From: Nectonema munidae
Taxonomy: Eukaryota > Nematomorpha > Nectonematoida > Nectonematidae
Direction: 5' to 3'
DNA: 64,000 bases
NCBI GenBank assembly: GCA_030549495.1
Contig: JAUIRK010001041.1
Span: 868,001 to 932,000, forward strand
The position numbers and the translations under genes are program-made. The notes below the pieces were generated by a model that was not told where the DNA came from, searched no databases, and saw only the letters and a program-made list of their open reading frames with translations. Of the stretch, positions 12,432 to 23,481 are shown piece by piece; position 1 is the stretch's first letter, and the number at the start of each line of letters is the position of its first letter.

Positions 12432-12665
12432 CTATTCAAATATGAAAAAATTGTCTTTCCAATGAAAATCAAGACGATTTTTAAAAACGTTGAGTGACGG
12501 TGAATCCACGATCTCCTTGGGTAATTTGTTCCCGTCATTTACGATTCGGTTTGAAAATAAAAATATGGGAAATCGCTTTACGCATCTTGTTTTATTGAGT
12601 TGCTTTTCAGAGATTCTTGAGCTTTTTGAAGAAAATGCAGGTAGAACTGTAGACTTAATATTCAT
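12432..12665 (-). pseudogene. LINE ORF2 C-terminal fragment
   Basis: The 77-codon frame ends with FSNRIVNDGNKLPKEIVDSP and FKNRLDFHWKDN. The pattern RIVNxWNxLPxxIVxSxSLxxFKxRLDxxW is the usual carboxyl end of CR1/Jockey-group ORF2. Here the conserved WN is replaced by GN. A short 3' UTR appears to follow down to about 12340. Confidence 0.85.
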
Positions 12666-13196
12666 ATTTCCGTTGATTATATTAACTGGTTGATATATGA
12701 AAAAGATAATTTACGCAACCTTTCTTTATATTCTAAATTTTTAACAACCTTAATTCTTTTAGTTATAGATCTTTGCACTTTTTCTAGGCTCTTTAGATCT
12801 TTAACACGCGTTGGATGTGCTAGCACGTTGCCGTATTCGAGGTGTGGGCGTATTAGGGCTTTATACAGTGGTGATGCTATTCTAGCGTCGAATACAGAGA
12901 TGTGTCTTAAAATTTGAAAAAAGATTGATTATGCTTTTGAAATAACTTTCGAAAAATGAGATTGAAAGTTGAGATCCTTGTCGATAATAACACCAAGATC
13001 ATTAATAAAAGAAAAAAAATAAAAAAAAGCCACCAATGTAGTAAGTGAAGTTGTTCTTTATGCCGATTTGCAAGTGGTTACATTTGAAAAAATAAGATCC
13101 ATCTGACCATTGGTAAAGAGAGAAAAGATCGGTTTGCAAAAGTTTTTGCGAAGTTTTTGTTGAAACATTGTAGATCTTAAGACCGTCAGAGAACAA

Positions 13197-13412
13197 TTAT
13201 AAATTAGTATTAATTATCGAGGCTAAGTCGTTTATGTACAAGTTGAATAGTAGTGGTCTAATCACGCTTCCTTGAATGACACCACTTGTCACACCGCACT
13301 TACTTGAAAGTTGACCGTTGATGGACACTTGTTGAGTTCTATTTTTCAAAAAAGCTTCAATCCATTTCAAGATTTTGGGATTTATGTCGTAGCAGCTAAG
13401 TTTTTTGATCAA
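13197..13412 (-). pseudogene. LINE reverse transcriptase core fragment
   Basis: This 71-codon open piece reads KILKWIEAFLKNRTQQVSIN, then a SGVIQGSVIRPLLFNLYIND block. These correspond to reverse-transcriptase palm blocks of non-LTR elements, where QGSxLxPLLFxLYINDL is diagnostic. The following catalytic block lies immediately downstream in another frame. It is a fragment of the enclosing LINE and not an independent gene. Confidence 0.85.
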
Positions 13413-14606
13413 ATGGTTATGCCGGACTTTATCAAAGGCTTTACTAAAGTCGAAGTAAAGAACATCAATAGTTAAGTTTTTTTCTAGAAATCTTGGAACT
13501 TCATTGTAAAATTCTAAAAGTTGAGTTGTTGTTGATTTTTTTTGAAGAATCCATGCTGATCCTTTGTAATTAGATGATTAGGTTCCACGTGAAGAGTTAT
13601 ACTGTCTGAAATGAGCGATTCAAGAATTTTACAGAGGACCGATGTTAGACTTATTGTTCTGTAATTGGAAGTAAGTTTCGGATCTGAGTTTTGAAAATAG
13701 GTGTTACAATGGCTTGTTTCCAGGCTGGTGGAATGACTTCTTCTCTAATAGAGAGATTAAAAGCTTTGTTATAGGTAGTGCTAAAACATCACACAATTTC
13801 TTTAACAAAAAAGGGTGTAGATTATCGTTTACCTGGAGATTTAATTTCATCTAAGGAACTGAGTTTTCTAAATACAGTTTTTTCGTCGAGAACTAAATCT
13901 TCCATCTGCTGTAAAGTTTGGAATTTCAGTATGCCAGTTGGTGGATTTCTGGGCTACTTGAGAAGACACCAGAGAGTTAAAAATTTGAGCTTATTCTACA
14001 TCGTCTTTAACTAAACTTTCATCAGAGTCTGCAATTACACTCTGAAATGAGTTTTTATTTTTCAATGAGTTTATATAAGCCCAAAACCTTTTGGGTTTGT
14101 ATTTTATGTCGGAAGAAATATTTTTCTCAAAAGACCTTTTTGCTCTTCTTCTTTCAGACCTCAAAGATTTGGAAACTTTTCGGAATTGAGACCATATAAT
14201 GGGATCTTTATACTTCATATACTTTTTGTGCAGGGAGCATTTTTATATAAGGAAAGAGTAACGGAATTGAGATGTAAGTTACGTGTTTTCCTTTGTTGCA
14301 TGGTAAGCATGTTTTTGGAAATGGATTCTTTCAAGACATTCATGAAGAGAGTAAAAAAATCCCAAAAACTACAATTTAATGTTTCCAAGTTGATAGAAAG
14401 GATGTCATTTTTCATGTTTTTGTAGTTCTATTTCTAAAGTTGAGCATTTGTGTGCAAGGGAAAGACGTATTTTGACGTTGAAGTCAATATTGAAAAGTAT
14501 TGTGTAATGATCACTTCTAGTAAGTGGTGGAGATACAAAAAGATTGGAAATATCAATGACAGAATTTGTTAAAAGTAACTCCAATAAGCTTTCTTTACCA
14601 GAGTAT

Positions 14607-14788
14607 TCGGACATTTGGCCGAAAGATCAATGTTCTGTTCTGTTCTGTTCGGTCAATTGTCTGTTCTGTCAAATGTCCGTTTGGTGAAATGTCTGTTCAG
14701 CCAAATGTACGTCGGCTAAATGTCCATTCTGTCAGATGTCTGTCGGCCAAATGTCTGTCGGCCAATTGTCTTTTGGCCAAATGTCCGG
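14607..14788. mobile_element. Minirepeat MITE, family CCGGACATTTGGCC, copy A
   Basis: About 182 bp with inverted ends: TCGGACATTTGGCCGAAAGA on the left, and on the right the complement of CCGGACATTTGGCCAAAAGA. The interior is a series of roughly 16-bp variants of GGCCAAATGTCTGTTC. The same unit occurs inverted at 54549-54734 and, without one end, at 55349-55520. It lies exactly at the truncated 5' end of the LINE. No clear target duplication was found for this copy. Confidence 0.75.
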
Positions 14789-14949
14789 GTACTAAGTTTG
14801 ATAGACAACATCCATTAAAATTTTATTTTTAAATCCAAAAAAAGTGCAATAACAAGTATATTATGCACAGCTTTTTAGAAAAAGACTTTTATAGCTTTTT
14901 ATATTTGCAAAATCTTTCACAATAGTTTTATGATCATTTGTTTTTGCAA

Positions 14950-15097
14950 AGGCGTGAGTAAGGTTGGTTCGCGTTTCGATAACTCATGATATTCGGTTCG
15001 ACCCGCCATCAAGCCTTATTTTGCTCATTTTTCGATACAAGAAGCGCAAGTGTGCCTTTTCGATGAAAACACCTCAAGGTATCTTCTTTACCCTTTT
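14950..15097 (+). mobile_element. tRNA-type SINE, copy 2
   Basis: Full-length-looking copy starting GGCGTGAGTAAGGTTGGTT, with box B-like GGTTCGACC. The body is GATACAAGAAGCGCAAGTGTGCCTT in pattern, and the end is close to GATGAAAACACCTCAAGGTA. It matches the reverse complement of copies 3-7. Confidence 0.8.
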
Positions 15098-15267
15098 GAA
15101 ATCATTGCCAAAATATATCTAAATTTTTAGTACTATATTACATTTATTTACAAAAAAAAGTGTGGCACTCCTTCAACCTCATCCCGTTAAAATTAATATT
15201 ATATAAAATAGTACAACAAAATTATTTCTTTTAATCAACCAATAACTGGTTTTAATAAATCAATAAA

Positions 15268-15402
15268 AAGGTAAAGGTGGCGTGGGGAGGCACAGTTCTG
15301 CCGCTTGTATCGAAATATGGGAAAAGTAGATTTAATGAGGGATCGAATCCAAGACCTTGAGTTATCGAAGCCGAGTATTTAACCAACCGTACTCACACAG
15401 TG
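15268..15402 (-). mobile_element. tRNA-type SINE, copy 3
   Basis: Reverse-oriented copy. On the plus strand it runs from AAAGGTAAAGGTGGCGTGGG to CCAACCGTACTCACACAG. It includes the box B complement GGATCGAATCC and the conserved AAGACCTTGAGTTATCGAAG. Confidence 0.82.
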
Positions 15403-15456
15403 GATTGGTGTCTAAATTTTTTACTATATCCTATTTTGATCTACTACATATATTAA

Positions 15457-15618
15457 CACTAGAAAGATTGACATTTTTTGCTTCCTAAGTTGGGGTGGTC
15501 ATTTTTGACCTTTTTTTAAAGCTATTTTCTGAATAAACATCACTTCAGCCATTGAATTCCTTATTTTTTGTAAATTAAAAAAAAGTTTTTTTCAATTTCT
15601 GAACTTTTCCTTAAATTT
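15457..15618. mobile_element. piggyBac-type end fragment
   Basis: A TTAA at 15453-15456 is followed by CACTAGAAAGATTGACA and shortly after by GGTCATTTTTGACC. A CACTAGAA terminus after TTAA with a nearby GGTCATTTTGACC palindrome is common in piggyBac-group elements. The right side is cut off by the next SINE, so only one end is present. Confidence 0.45.
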
Positions 15619-16081
15619 AAAGGTTGCGGTGTTTTCATCTATTAGGCACAATCAGTGCCCGCGCTACTTATATAATTTTGGGGCACGTGCCCCCCCCCCC
15701 CCTGTATTAATCTTTGCCCCCCCCCCCCCCCCCCCTAAAATTTTTGGTTTTGCCCCATGCACTTTTTAAAGGAAAAATAAATAAGCAAAAAGTGTACACT
15801 TATATAAATGCTGGTGTATGTGTATGTATAATATGAGATTTCTATAGGTTTTTATACAGAAGTACTTCATGCTTTTCAGCAAAGTAATATAGGAAATAAA
15901 TTTTTTGCAAATGTGTTTCTTTGCCCCATTTCAGCCCCCTTGAAATTTAGCTTTAGCGCGGGCACTGGGCACAATTGCGCCGCTTGTATGAAATTATGAA
16001 AAAAGTAGGCTTGATGGGGGATCGAACCCAAGACCTTGAGTTATCGAAACCGTGTATCTAATCAATCTTACTCACGCAGTG
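15619..16081 (-). mobile_element. tRNA-type SINE, copy 4, split by a hAT MITE
   Basis: The SINE body is recognisable on both sides of the insertion at 15653-15967. It runs from AGGTTGCGGTGTTTTCATCT on the left, through GGCACAAT, to AATCTTACTCACGCAGTG on the right. The 8 bases GGCACAAT are duplicated at the break, so the SINE is older than the MITE. Confidence 0.85.
15653..15967. mobile_element. hAT MITE with C runs, inside a SINE
   Basis: A 315-bp element with perfect 14-bp inverted ends CAGTGCCCGCGCTA and a perfect 8-bp target duplication GGCACAAT (15645-15652 and 15968-15975). Two C runs (about 15690-15702 and 15717-15735) sit near the left end. It has no coding capacity. CAG termini and an 8-bp duplication place it in the hAT superfamily. 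Confidence 0.92.
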
Positions 16082-16428
16082 GGTGTGTGTCTAATTTTTT
16101 TTTACTATTACTTATGTTGATATACTACATATATTAAATTCCATCTAAACCTTCTTGGTCATCATGAGCTTCCAACTTTCAAACTATCGTAGTCTTCATT
16201 AATTTGATTCACAAATCTCATGGGGAAAATAAAAATGATTTTAATATAGAATTTTGTAATAATTGAGATATTTTTAACTTTAGAAATATTGAGGAATAAA
16301 GTTAAATTTCCGAAAATAGACGTGAATTTTTAAAGTGACTCCTTTTTAAAAAATAAGTTTACGAAGTCAAGTACACAATATCCATGATGATGTTGTCTTT
16401 ATTTTTATATCTCATAAATGTATTTCAT

Positions 16429-16444
16429 AGGCGGATTTAGAGGG

Positions 16445-16487
<43 letters not shown>

Positions 16488-16745
16488 CGGACCGACGTAC
16501 GCCCGCCCCCTTCTAAAATTAAATGAGACCTGTAACAAAAAATTTAAAAAACATTTGCAAAATGTCTTTGACTTTCATTTAATACATAATGCTTTGGTTA
16601 AACTATTAATCATATACAGAGTTATTAATATATATCTATAAGGATTTGTTTTAAAACCCTATCATTAAATTTATATGCTTGAAATTTGAGTTCTAGTTTA
16701 GTAAAATCCGCCCTCCCCTAATGGCTATTTCTAGATCCGCCCCTG
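16429..16745. mobile_element. hAT-like MITE with a 40-G run
   Basis: The left end AGGCGGATTTAGA pairs with the complement of the right end (CAGGGGCGGATCTAGAAATA). Flanks TATTTCAT (16421-16428) and TATTTATT (16746-16753) match at 6 of 8 positions and are probably a decayed target duplication. An uninterrupted run of 40 G lies at 16448-16487. No coding sequence. Confidence 0.7.
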
Positions 16746-16753
16746 TATTTATT

Positions 16754-17567
16754 ATTTTTTTATTTAATTTTCCAATCATTCAACATTTTTATTGTAACAT
16801 ATGTGTGATACTTAAAGTTTTGAATCAAATCAAATTGATTGAAACATCCTAGGTTAGTTTGGAGTCTTTAGTAGCTTCACAGCTGATAAACATCTTTAGG
16901 ATGATCTTCAACTCATGAATACCATAATGATCTTGTTGGAATAGAATTAAACGGGTGATCTTTGAAAAAATTCTCCCTTGTTGATTTTTGGAATATTTGA
17001 TTTTGTCTTTGTTTCTTCTTATATATGAATCCACACTAAAATTTAAATGGACCTTTCGCTATTATTTACAATATGATGTGTTATAAGCAGGCCTATTTTT
17101 AACCTGAAAAAAATCTCTTTATTGTAAAAAAAGAACGTTTAGTTATATATAATTGCAATTCTTTAGTTAGAAAAAGAAAAAAAAATTACTCGTAAATATA
17201 GTAATTTAACATTTAGACAAACTATTTATGTATTTAACAAATAGAAATTTAACTTTTTGATTTTATCGAGACAAAAAACTTTAGAAAAAAATAGAAAAAG
17301 TCTAAATCGTTTCAAAATATGTTGTTCATTAATTTTTTTGTTTGAAATATTATTTGTCTATTGATTCAGTTACTTTATTTAGATTTCTTGATTTCATTTT
17401 TGCAAATCAAAATTCAATCAACTTAACTTGTCGGCGCTCTTTTGGAATTATAGAAACATATATTTTATTTTTTTGGAACGTAGTAACATTTAGATTTTTT
17501 AAATTTTATTTTTTTGCGGCTTAAGATGATTTTAGATAATTCCAGAATTATTGTGCTTGATATTGAG
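16754..17567. other. AT-rich spacer
   Basis: Short frames only. Nothing recognised. Confidence 0.5.
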
Positions 17568-17702
17568 TTAAACCCGTTAACGCCCAATGTCGACTATAAT
17601 CGACTTGCCAAAAATGTGAATCGCCTGCGTTTATCAATGCTCTTTAATACAAATCTTCTGCTTTACATGAGATATCTTCTGATTATTCTGGTCGTTAACG
17701 GG
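17568..17702. mobile_element. TTAA MITE (piggyBac-type), copy 1
   Basis: A TTAA at 17568-17571 precedes CCCGTTAACGCCCAATGTCG. The element ends TTCTGGTCGTTAACGGG at 17702. The core (GCCTGCGTTTATCAATGCTC, AATCTTCTGCTTTACAT, TCTGATTATTCTGG) is shared with copies near 20.0, 23.4, 34.3, 40.6 and 53 kb. The right TTAA has been lost here. Confidence 0.75.
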
Positions 17703-18589
17703 AAATATTTCGTTTTTCTACTTCTTATTTTATAGATCAATAAAATAATCAATTAAAAAAATCAATAAAATAAATCATGTTATGTATTAAATAAAGTGAA
17801 TGGATACTTTTCATGTGCTTCCATTCTGATGTTTGTTGATATAGCTTTCCACTTTATTACAAAGTAGCCAAAAAAGACTGAAAGTTAGCTGTGATTTTCT
17901 TACTCTTATCAAAATTACTTATAAATGAGTTGATGAAATTTCTAGGCATTTTGAGCAAAATAGGTTGATTTAATATACTGTGGATCGATTTAAATTCAAG
18001 AATATTTAGTAATTGATTAAAAGATCAACTATAAATCACAACTTCATAAAATAGTGGTCCAATAATTCCATCCAGAAAAACTTATTATGAAAATTATCAA
18101 AAAGTGAAAATAAAGTTATCCAACTGTTTTGAAAAATTCAGAATAAAATAACAAACACGTTTTGTAGGCGTAATATTCAAAGGAATTCAAAAAAAAAGAT
18201 GAAAAGTTAAACTTATAGCAATAAATAATTTTTTTTCTCAAAAAAAAGATGCCGCCAATAAACTTTACACACATACTAGACTCAATGAGATTGAATCCGA
18301 GTTTATAAGATTATAATGATTTTAAGAAAATATCATCGAATAAATGCTGAACCAATGAAACATAACTTTTTATTTAGATTTTTAATTTTTAAACGAATAA
18401 TAATAATAATTCGCTTTCATGTCGATTGTGGGGTTAGGATATAAATAATGCTATTTATATTATAATTTTTAGACAGTTCATAGAAAAGAGAGGAAGAAAT
18501 GGTCATAACTCATAATCTTTATTTTGATTGAATTGCTTGAGTTTTGATTAAATGGGTGTAAAGAAAAGTTGGTAAGAGAGGAATTATGG
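17703..18589. other. AT-rich spacer with (AAT)n
   Basis: An (AAT)n tract lies near 18398-18412. Nothing else recognised. Confidence 0.5.
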
Positions 18590-18930
18590 CGCTTTACGCA
18601 ATGAGAAAATGGGAAACGTGTGTCAAGTAAATGACATAAATGAAGTCTTGGAAAAGCAAAGGTTAAGATGGTTTCGCCATGTGAATAGGAAACCTGAGTT
18701 AATTAAAACCGTGTATGTATAGTGCAACGTATGGGTAAAGAAAGTTAAGGGAAGACCACAGATAACTTGGAAAGAAGTCGTTGAACGATATAGAGGAAAA
18801 GGAATTTAAAATGAGGAGATGAGCAAAATAGGGAAAATTGGACTAGCATAAATAATGTAAAACATATGTCATAGTTGTAACAACCGGCTAAACATCCGTA
18901 AAATTGATTATCATTATCATTATTATTATT
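18590..18930 (+). mobile_element. LINE 3' end relic
   Basis: The plus-strand translation contains EVLEKQRLRWFRHVNRKPE and, after a break, VKKVKGRPQITWKEVVERY. These match the RLRWxGHVxRM...GRPxxTWxEVVExD tail of many non-LTR ORF2 proteins. The copy has several stops and ends in a (CATTAT/ATT)n tail near 18910-18930, as expected for a LINE 3' end. Confidence 0.75.
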
Positions 18931-19828
18931 AAAACTGGAAATAAGATGATATATTTATAGCAAACTAATTTTTGGTAAAATCTGCAGGTATAAAAACAAT
19001 AGTTAAATACACAAATAAATTAAATGATTTAATTTTGATGGTGGTTTTAATTCTGGGTTTAACTTTGTAGTATGAGAAATTTTCGCTGGTTTAGTTTTCT
19101 CGATAAAATTTTAGTGGACGAAATTGCACCTATAAAATCTTTATAAATTTTTTAAAATCAATTAAAAGTGAGATTCTTTGCAAATTTTATTGATGAAAAA
19201 ATTATAATCACAAAATATTTAATAAGGACAACAACAATAATTTTTTAAATAACTTTACTTAAATCATCCTAAAAATAAAAATCATTAATAACAATAATTT
19301 TTTAATGCGCTTAATTTTAAAAGCGTCAAATTTTATGTTTTCTAATGTCATTTAAAGTGTAAGCATTATTTCACTCCAGTACCAAATTTTTTTATAACAG
19401 CTATAGTGGAATAATTGATCATAACTTTACAAAAATTCCTTTAAACGTTCGAAATAAGCTCAAACAGCTGTTGCATTTTAGTTTTCATTGTATTCACACT
19501 TTTATAACCGGATTTATGCACAATATTTCAATACTTTATTGATTAAAAAAGTAAATACCATATAAAATTAAGTCTTGAATGAGTGATAAAGTTAAAAGAG
19601 GGATAACATTTATAAAATGTCTTGATAATGCAGTCATGTTGAAGAGAAGTTCTTTTGATTTTTTGGAGAGTTAAGTATATGAGCAGCGAGTTACTATTTA
19701 CTCACTTGTGGATTTTATAAATGTGTTTCATATGTGTATAGTCATTGTTTTATCCGTTTATAGCTGTCAATCATGAAATTACGCAATGGGATAACATAAT
19801 GAGATTTCCTGCTTGCAAAAGCGTTTAC
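18931..19828. other. AT-rich spacer, nothing recognised
   Basis: No domain or terminal repeat seen. Confidence 0.5.
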
Positions 19829-20036
19829 TTAACTGGTTATCGACCACAGTCGACATATGTCCACTTTACAAAAATAAAATCGTCAGTGTTTATCAATGCT
19901 CACCCTTTCTTGACCAGTGCATCATATATGATACATAAACAATTTTACCTTCGTCTGCTTTTTCAAATAGTTTTGTATATGAATCTTCTGCTTTTTAATA
20001 AATATCGTCTGATTTTTCTGGTCACGAAAGGGTTAA
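19829..20036. mobile_element. TTAA MITE, copy 2 (enlarged)
   Basis: Flanked by TTAA at 19829-19832 and 20033-20036. It begins CTGGTTATCGACCACAGTCG and ends TTCTGGTCACGAAAGGG. Relative to the short copies at 34.3 and 40.6 kb the interior is about 75 bp longer. Its right TTAA is shared with the next element. Confidence 0.78.
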
Positions 20037-20214
20037 TCCGTTAACGGCCAGAATAATCAGACGATATCTAATGTAAAGCAGAAGATTTGTATTAAAGAGC
20101 TTTGATAGACGCAGACGATTTTATTATTGTAAAGTCGACTATAGTCTTATCTTATTAAGATTTATCTTATCTTATTATCTCATAAGAACTCGACATTGGG
20201 CGTTAACAGCTTAA
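20033..20214. mobile_element. TTAA MITE, copy 3 (reverse orientation)
   Basis: Between TTAA at 20033-20036 and 20211-20214 lies a copy in the opposite direction. It begins TCCGTTAACGGCCAGAATAA and ends GACATTGGGCGTTAACAGC. It carries the complement of the family core and an inserted TTATCTTATC-rich stretch near 20140-20190. Confidence 0.72.
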
Positions 20215-20276
20215 TACAGATCTTCTGCTTTACATTAGATATCGTCTGATTATTATTCTGGTCGTTAACGGGTTAA
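20211..20276. mobile_element. TTAA MITE, copy 4 (truncated)
   Basis: Only the right half of the family (ATCTTCTGCTTTACATTAGA to GGTCGTTAACGGG) is present, between TTAA at 20211-20214 and 20273-20276. It joins copy 3 head to tail through a common TTAA. Confidence 0.7.
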
Positions 20277-20997
20277 AGAGAAAAAAGAAAGCATTTATTC
20301 TAGCATTCATTCAATCTATGATAAAAAAAGGCTTTCCACAATTTTAAATAGTCAATTCAGAAACCACGCATCAATAAATGAAACAACATTATAGAAATCT
20401 AAAAGTATGTCTTTAATATGGAGGTGCAATAGTGTATGACACCTTTAAAAATATATATATATATATAGTTCAGTATGACTAAGATGATCTTTTCTTTATT
20501 TATAAATCTGAATTGAATTTATTGAAAAGATCAAGTAATAAAATGAACAGTAAGTTTCACAAGTCCATTGCCATATTCAAAAAAAACATAATGTTATAAG
20601 ATCGAGTTGATCAAAGAATTGATAAAAATACATATACATATAGATTTATTTAATAAATATCACAAGTTCTCCTAATATATCATAGAAATTTTTTTATAAG
20701 CTTTATAGAAATAAAACTACTCTTCAATGAAATCTATAAAGTGCTGAATTAATTTTGAAATATAAAAATCAATTTGAGCTATACTTGTGGAGAAAAATAT
20801 TCGATTTTGTTCGATTTCAAGCTCCTAAAATGTTTATGAAAATTTAGATGCAATTTAAAAATTTTAAAATTGATAAAAAAGAAAAAAAGTGAAGTTTTTA
20901 CTTTCATTATTCACTTTGAATATATAAGCATATATTTTGATTGAAGAATTTTAATAATAATATCTTTTACTAACTAAAAAAGTATGCTATTTTAAAC
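20277..20997. other. AT-rich spacer
   Basis: Contains (TA)n near 20449-20466. No gene recognised. Confidence 0.5.
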
Positions 20998-21147
20998 GAA
21001 AGGTAAAGATAGCGTGCGGTGTTTTCAACGAGAAGGCAGAATTGTGCCGCTTCTATCAAACTATGAAGAAGGTAGGCTTGATGCGAGATCGAACCCAAGA
21101 CCTTGAGTTATCGAATCCCAGTATCTAACAAACCTTACGCACTCCCT
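20998..21147 (-). mobile_element. tRNA-type SINE, copy 5
   Basis: Reverse copy from GAAAGGTAAAGATAGCGTGC to CAAACCTTACGCACTCCC, with AGATCGAACCCAAGACCTTG (box B complement) intact. About 150 bp and close to full length. Confidence 0.85.
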
Positions 21148-23100
21148 CTAAGTTAGTTTATGAGAAATAAAACTGAATATGTTAGTTTTAGAATAGATAA
21201 AGTAGAGACAATAATCAGCTGATAAGAAGTTCGTGTGCTAACACAACAAACGTCTTATCGAGAGACAATTTGATCAAAACTATGTATCGATATTAGCAAG
21301 TTTATATGAATTGTTATCAACGGTGGAACTAGAGTCCAATGGAGAATAACTCTGATTTCTAAAAACTTAAATGAAAGAAACAGAAAATCAATCAGGATAA
21401 AGTGATGTTCGGATGTTTTAGGGTATCCGACAGCAATTTTTGTTACTATATGATTTTATAAGCATTTTATTAGTTGCTCCAACTATTTATTATTGAAAAG
21501 ATACGTGAACCCATGTAAAGATTTATTAAAGAAAATATGAAAATTTATTGAAAAAGTGTACTTTCTATTTTTAGTGTTTCTTTCTTAAACTTTCATATAT
21601 ATATATAATTAATATATTCAATTTTTGTAGAAATATCACGCTACTTGAAACATTCTAAAGTCTGATTAGTGGTCCAGAAAATTTTTTTTGTAGGTCTATA
21701 GCCCAAATATTGAGAGATAAAAAACGTTTCTATTTCATTTCTTCCTAGATAAAGTATTTTAAATTTGAGGAGGAACACAAGGGAGAAAGAAGCCCACTTT
21801 ATCTTAAGAGAGGGATTTTTTGTGAGAAAATACAACTTATTTCAAAAGAAGCAAGGGTTGAACTATCATCTTATAAAAAAAACAAAGAAATATTTCACAT
21901 AAAGCCAGAAAAGTGGTCGGTGATGCTTGATTTTTAGTTTTTTCCAAGATTTCTGGAAAACGTGGGAAATAATGCAGGTTTTCTTGAGTTGAGATTTTGT
22001 CTAATTCTTTTTGATGGCATTGATAAAATCTTTGCATATATCAATAAGAGAGAAAATATTTTCATTAACTTGGTGAAAATATATAAAAACATAACTATGT
22101 ATGTATCGACAAAAATATCAATCATGATTAAATAGGTAAAGAAACTAATGAAGCTAAATGAAACAAAACTTGTTTAAAAATGAATGAATCAGTCTCAGAT
22201 TTTGCCAGAGGTAAACAGTAAATATGTTGAGTTATAAAAATATTTTTTGAATCGAATTGAACATAAATGATTAATTTTTGGTCTTAAATTATCTGTGAAA
22301 ACTATTTCACTGACAGATTGGCTGTTATGAGTGAATTAAACACTAAACGTTGGCTTATTATTTTTATTAATTCAATATTTACCAAAAAATCATGGATTTA
22401 TAGTTTTTGAAACTTAAATATGTTTATTGCTTTTTTAATAATAAATGATATCAAAAGATTCACAATCATTTCTTTAGCGGGCTCTCACAAGAATTTAGCA
22501 AAAATAAGAAAATCTTTTAACCTTCACTGATGAATCAAATATATATAGCGCTCAAGTGTTTGCTCGAAATAACATTAGCATATATAAATGAATAAAATAA
22601 TTAAAAAAAAAGAAGTAAATAAGTCTAGATGATTTGGAGATATACTTCATATACTTCAGATGTAGCTTAAAAATTAATGAACAATACTGTCAGTTGATTA
22701 GAATTAAGAAAACAAGTAATCTCATCTATAAATAACTGAGAATTAAATAAATATAAAAACAATATGAATATAACTAACTCTCAATAATTTATTAATAAGT
22801 AAGAAACTTTATTTATAATATTATTTGCTCTAAAATATAATGATCAAAAGAATTTGGAAGAATATCATGATCTAAAGATGGTTGAAATTTATGTAATTTT
22901 TTGTCAAACTAACTTTAACATTAAGTTTAGCGTTAAATATTAACTTTAAGTAGCCTATTTCAAGGTTAATTTCATTAAGGAGCATATACTGAAAAAAAGA
23001 TTGCCATATTAGTTATTTAATCAATCAAGATAACCTTTGTACTTGCCTAAACTGCAGATAAGCAAATTTAAGAATATTAAAGTTGATATTTTTGATAATT
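21148..23100. other. AT-rich spacer, nothing recognised
   Basis: Short minus-strand frames at 21641-22125 overlap one another in different frames and show no domain. No terminal repeats were found. Confidence 0.5.
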
Positions 23101-23368
23101 ATATATTTGTAAAAGAAAGTATATAATCTTTACAGAGTGCTGAGTTTTAAATGGTAAAATTTAAAGCTTAAGTTTAAAATAATAATTAAATGTTTCTTAC
23201 GTGGATGCATTCCTAAGAAAATACGTAAATAAATCATTTTGTCAGCGTTAACCAAAAGGCTAAACTTCGATCATTATGACTATTATTAAAATCACAGATG
23301 ATCACTTAGTAGTTGTATACAAGTGAAGTTGACTTCCTGAAAACGAAGTGGAATTTGTAATAAAAGCC

Positions 23369-23481
23369 TTAACGACCAGGATAATCAGGAGATATCAAAT
23401 CAGAAGATTTGTATTAAAAAGCATTGATAAACGGGGGCGATATTTTTGGTGAAGACGACATTATTCCACTCTGGTCTTTAA
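23369..23481. mobile_element. TTAA MITE, copy 5 (reverse, degenerate)
   Basis: TTAA at 23369-23372 is followed by CGACCAGGATAATCAGGAGA and AATCAGAAGATTTGTATTAA, the complement of the family core. It reaches a TTAA at 23478-23481. More diverged than the other copies. Confidence 0.6.

Larger units (their letters stand above)
12340..14606 (-). mobile_element. CR1/Jockey-group LINE, 5'-truncated and decayed
   Basis: Read on the minus strand, the pieces occur in LINE ORF2 order. First comes the end of an endonuclease domain (RSDHYTILFNIDF, the conserved SDH block, near 14500). Then follow linker sequence (YKPKRFWAYINSLK) and a reverse-transcriptase core with GSVIRPLLFNLYINDL near 13230-13290. Last come RPHLEYGNVLAHPTRVKD (12790-12850) and the C-terminal NKLPKEIVDSPSLNVFKNRLD block near 12480-12530. 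The pieces lie in different frames with several stops, so the copy is dead. The usual FADD catalytic motif appears as FSDG. The 5' part of the endonuclease and all of ORF1 are missing. The LINE sequence stops where a minirepeat element begins at 14607. Confidence 0.88.

Noticed and set aside
14566-14832. Cys/Ser/Val-rich frame of 88 codons, and similar frames at 54385-54738 and 55316-55695
   Set aside because: These are translations of the minirepeat element and change with its copy number. They are not proteins.
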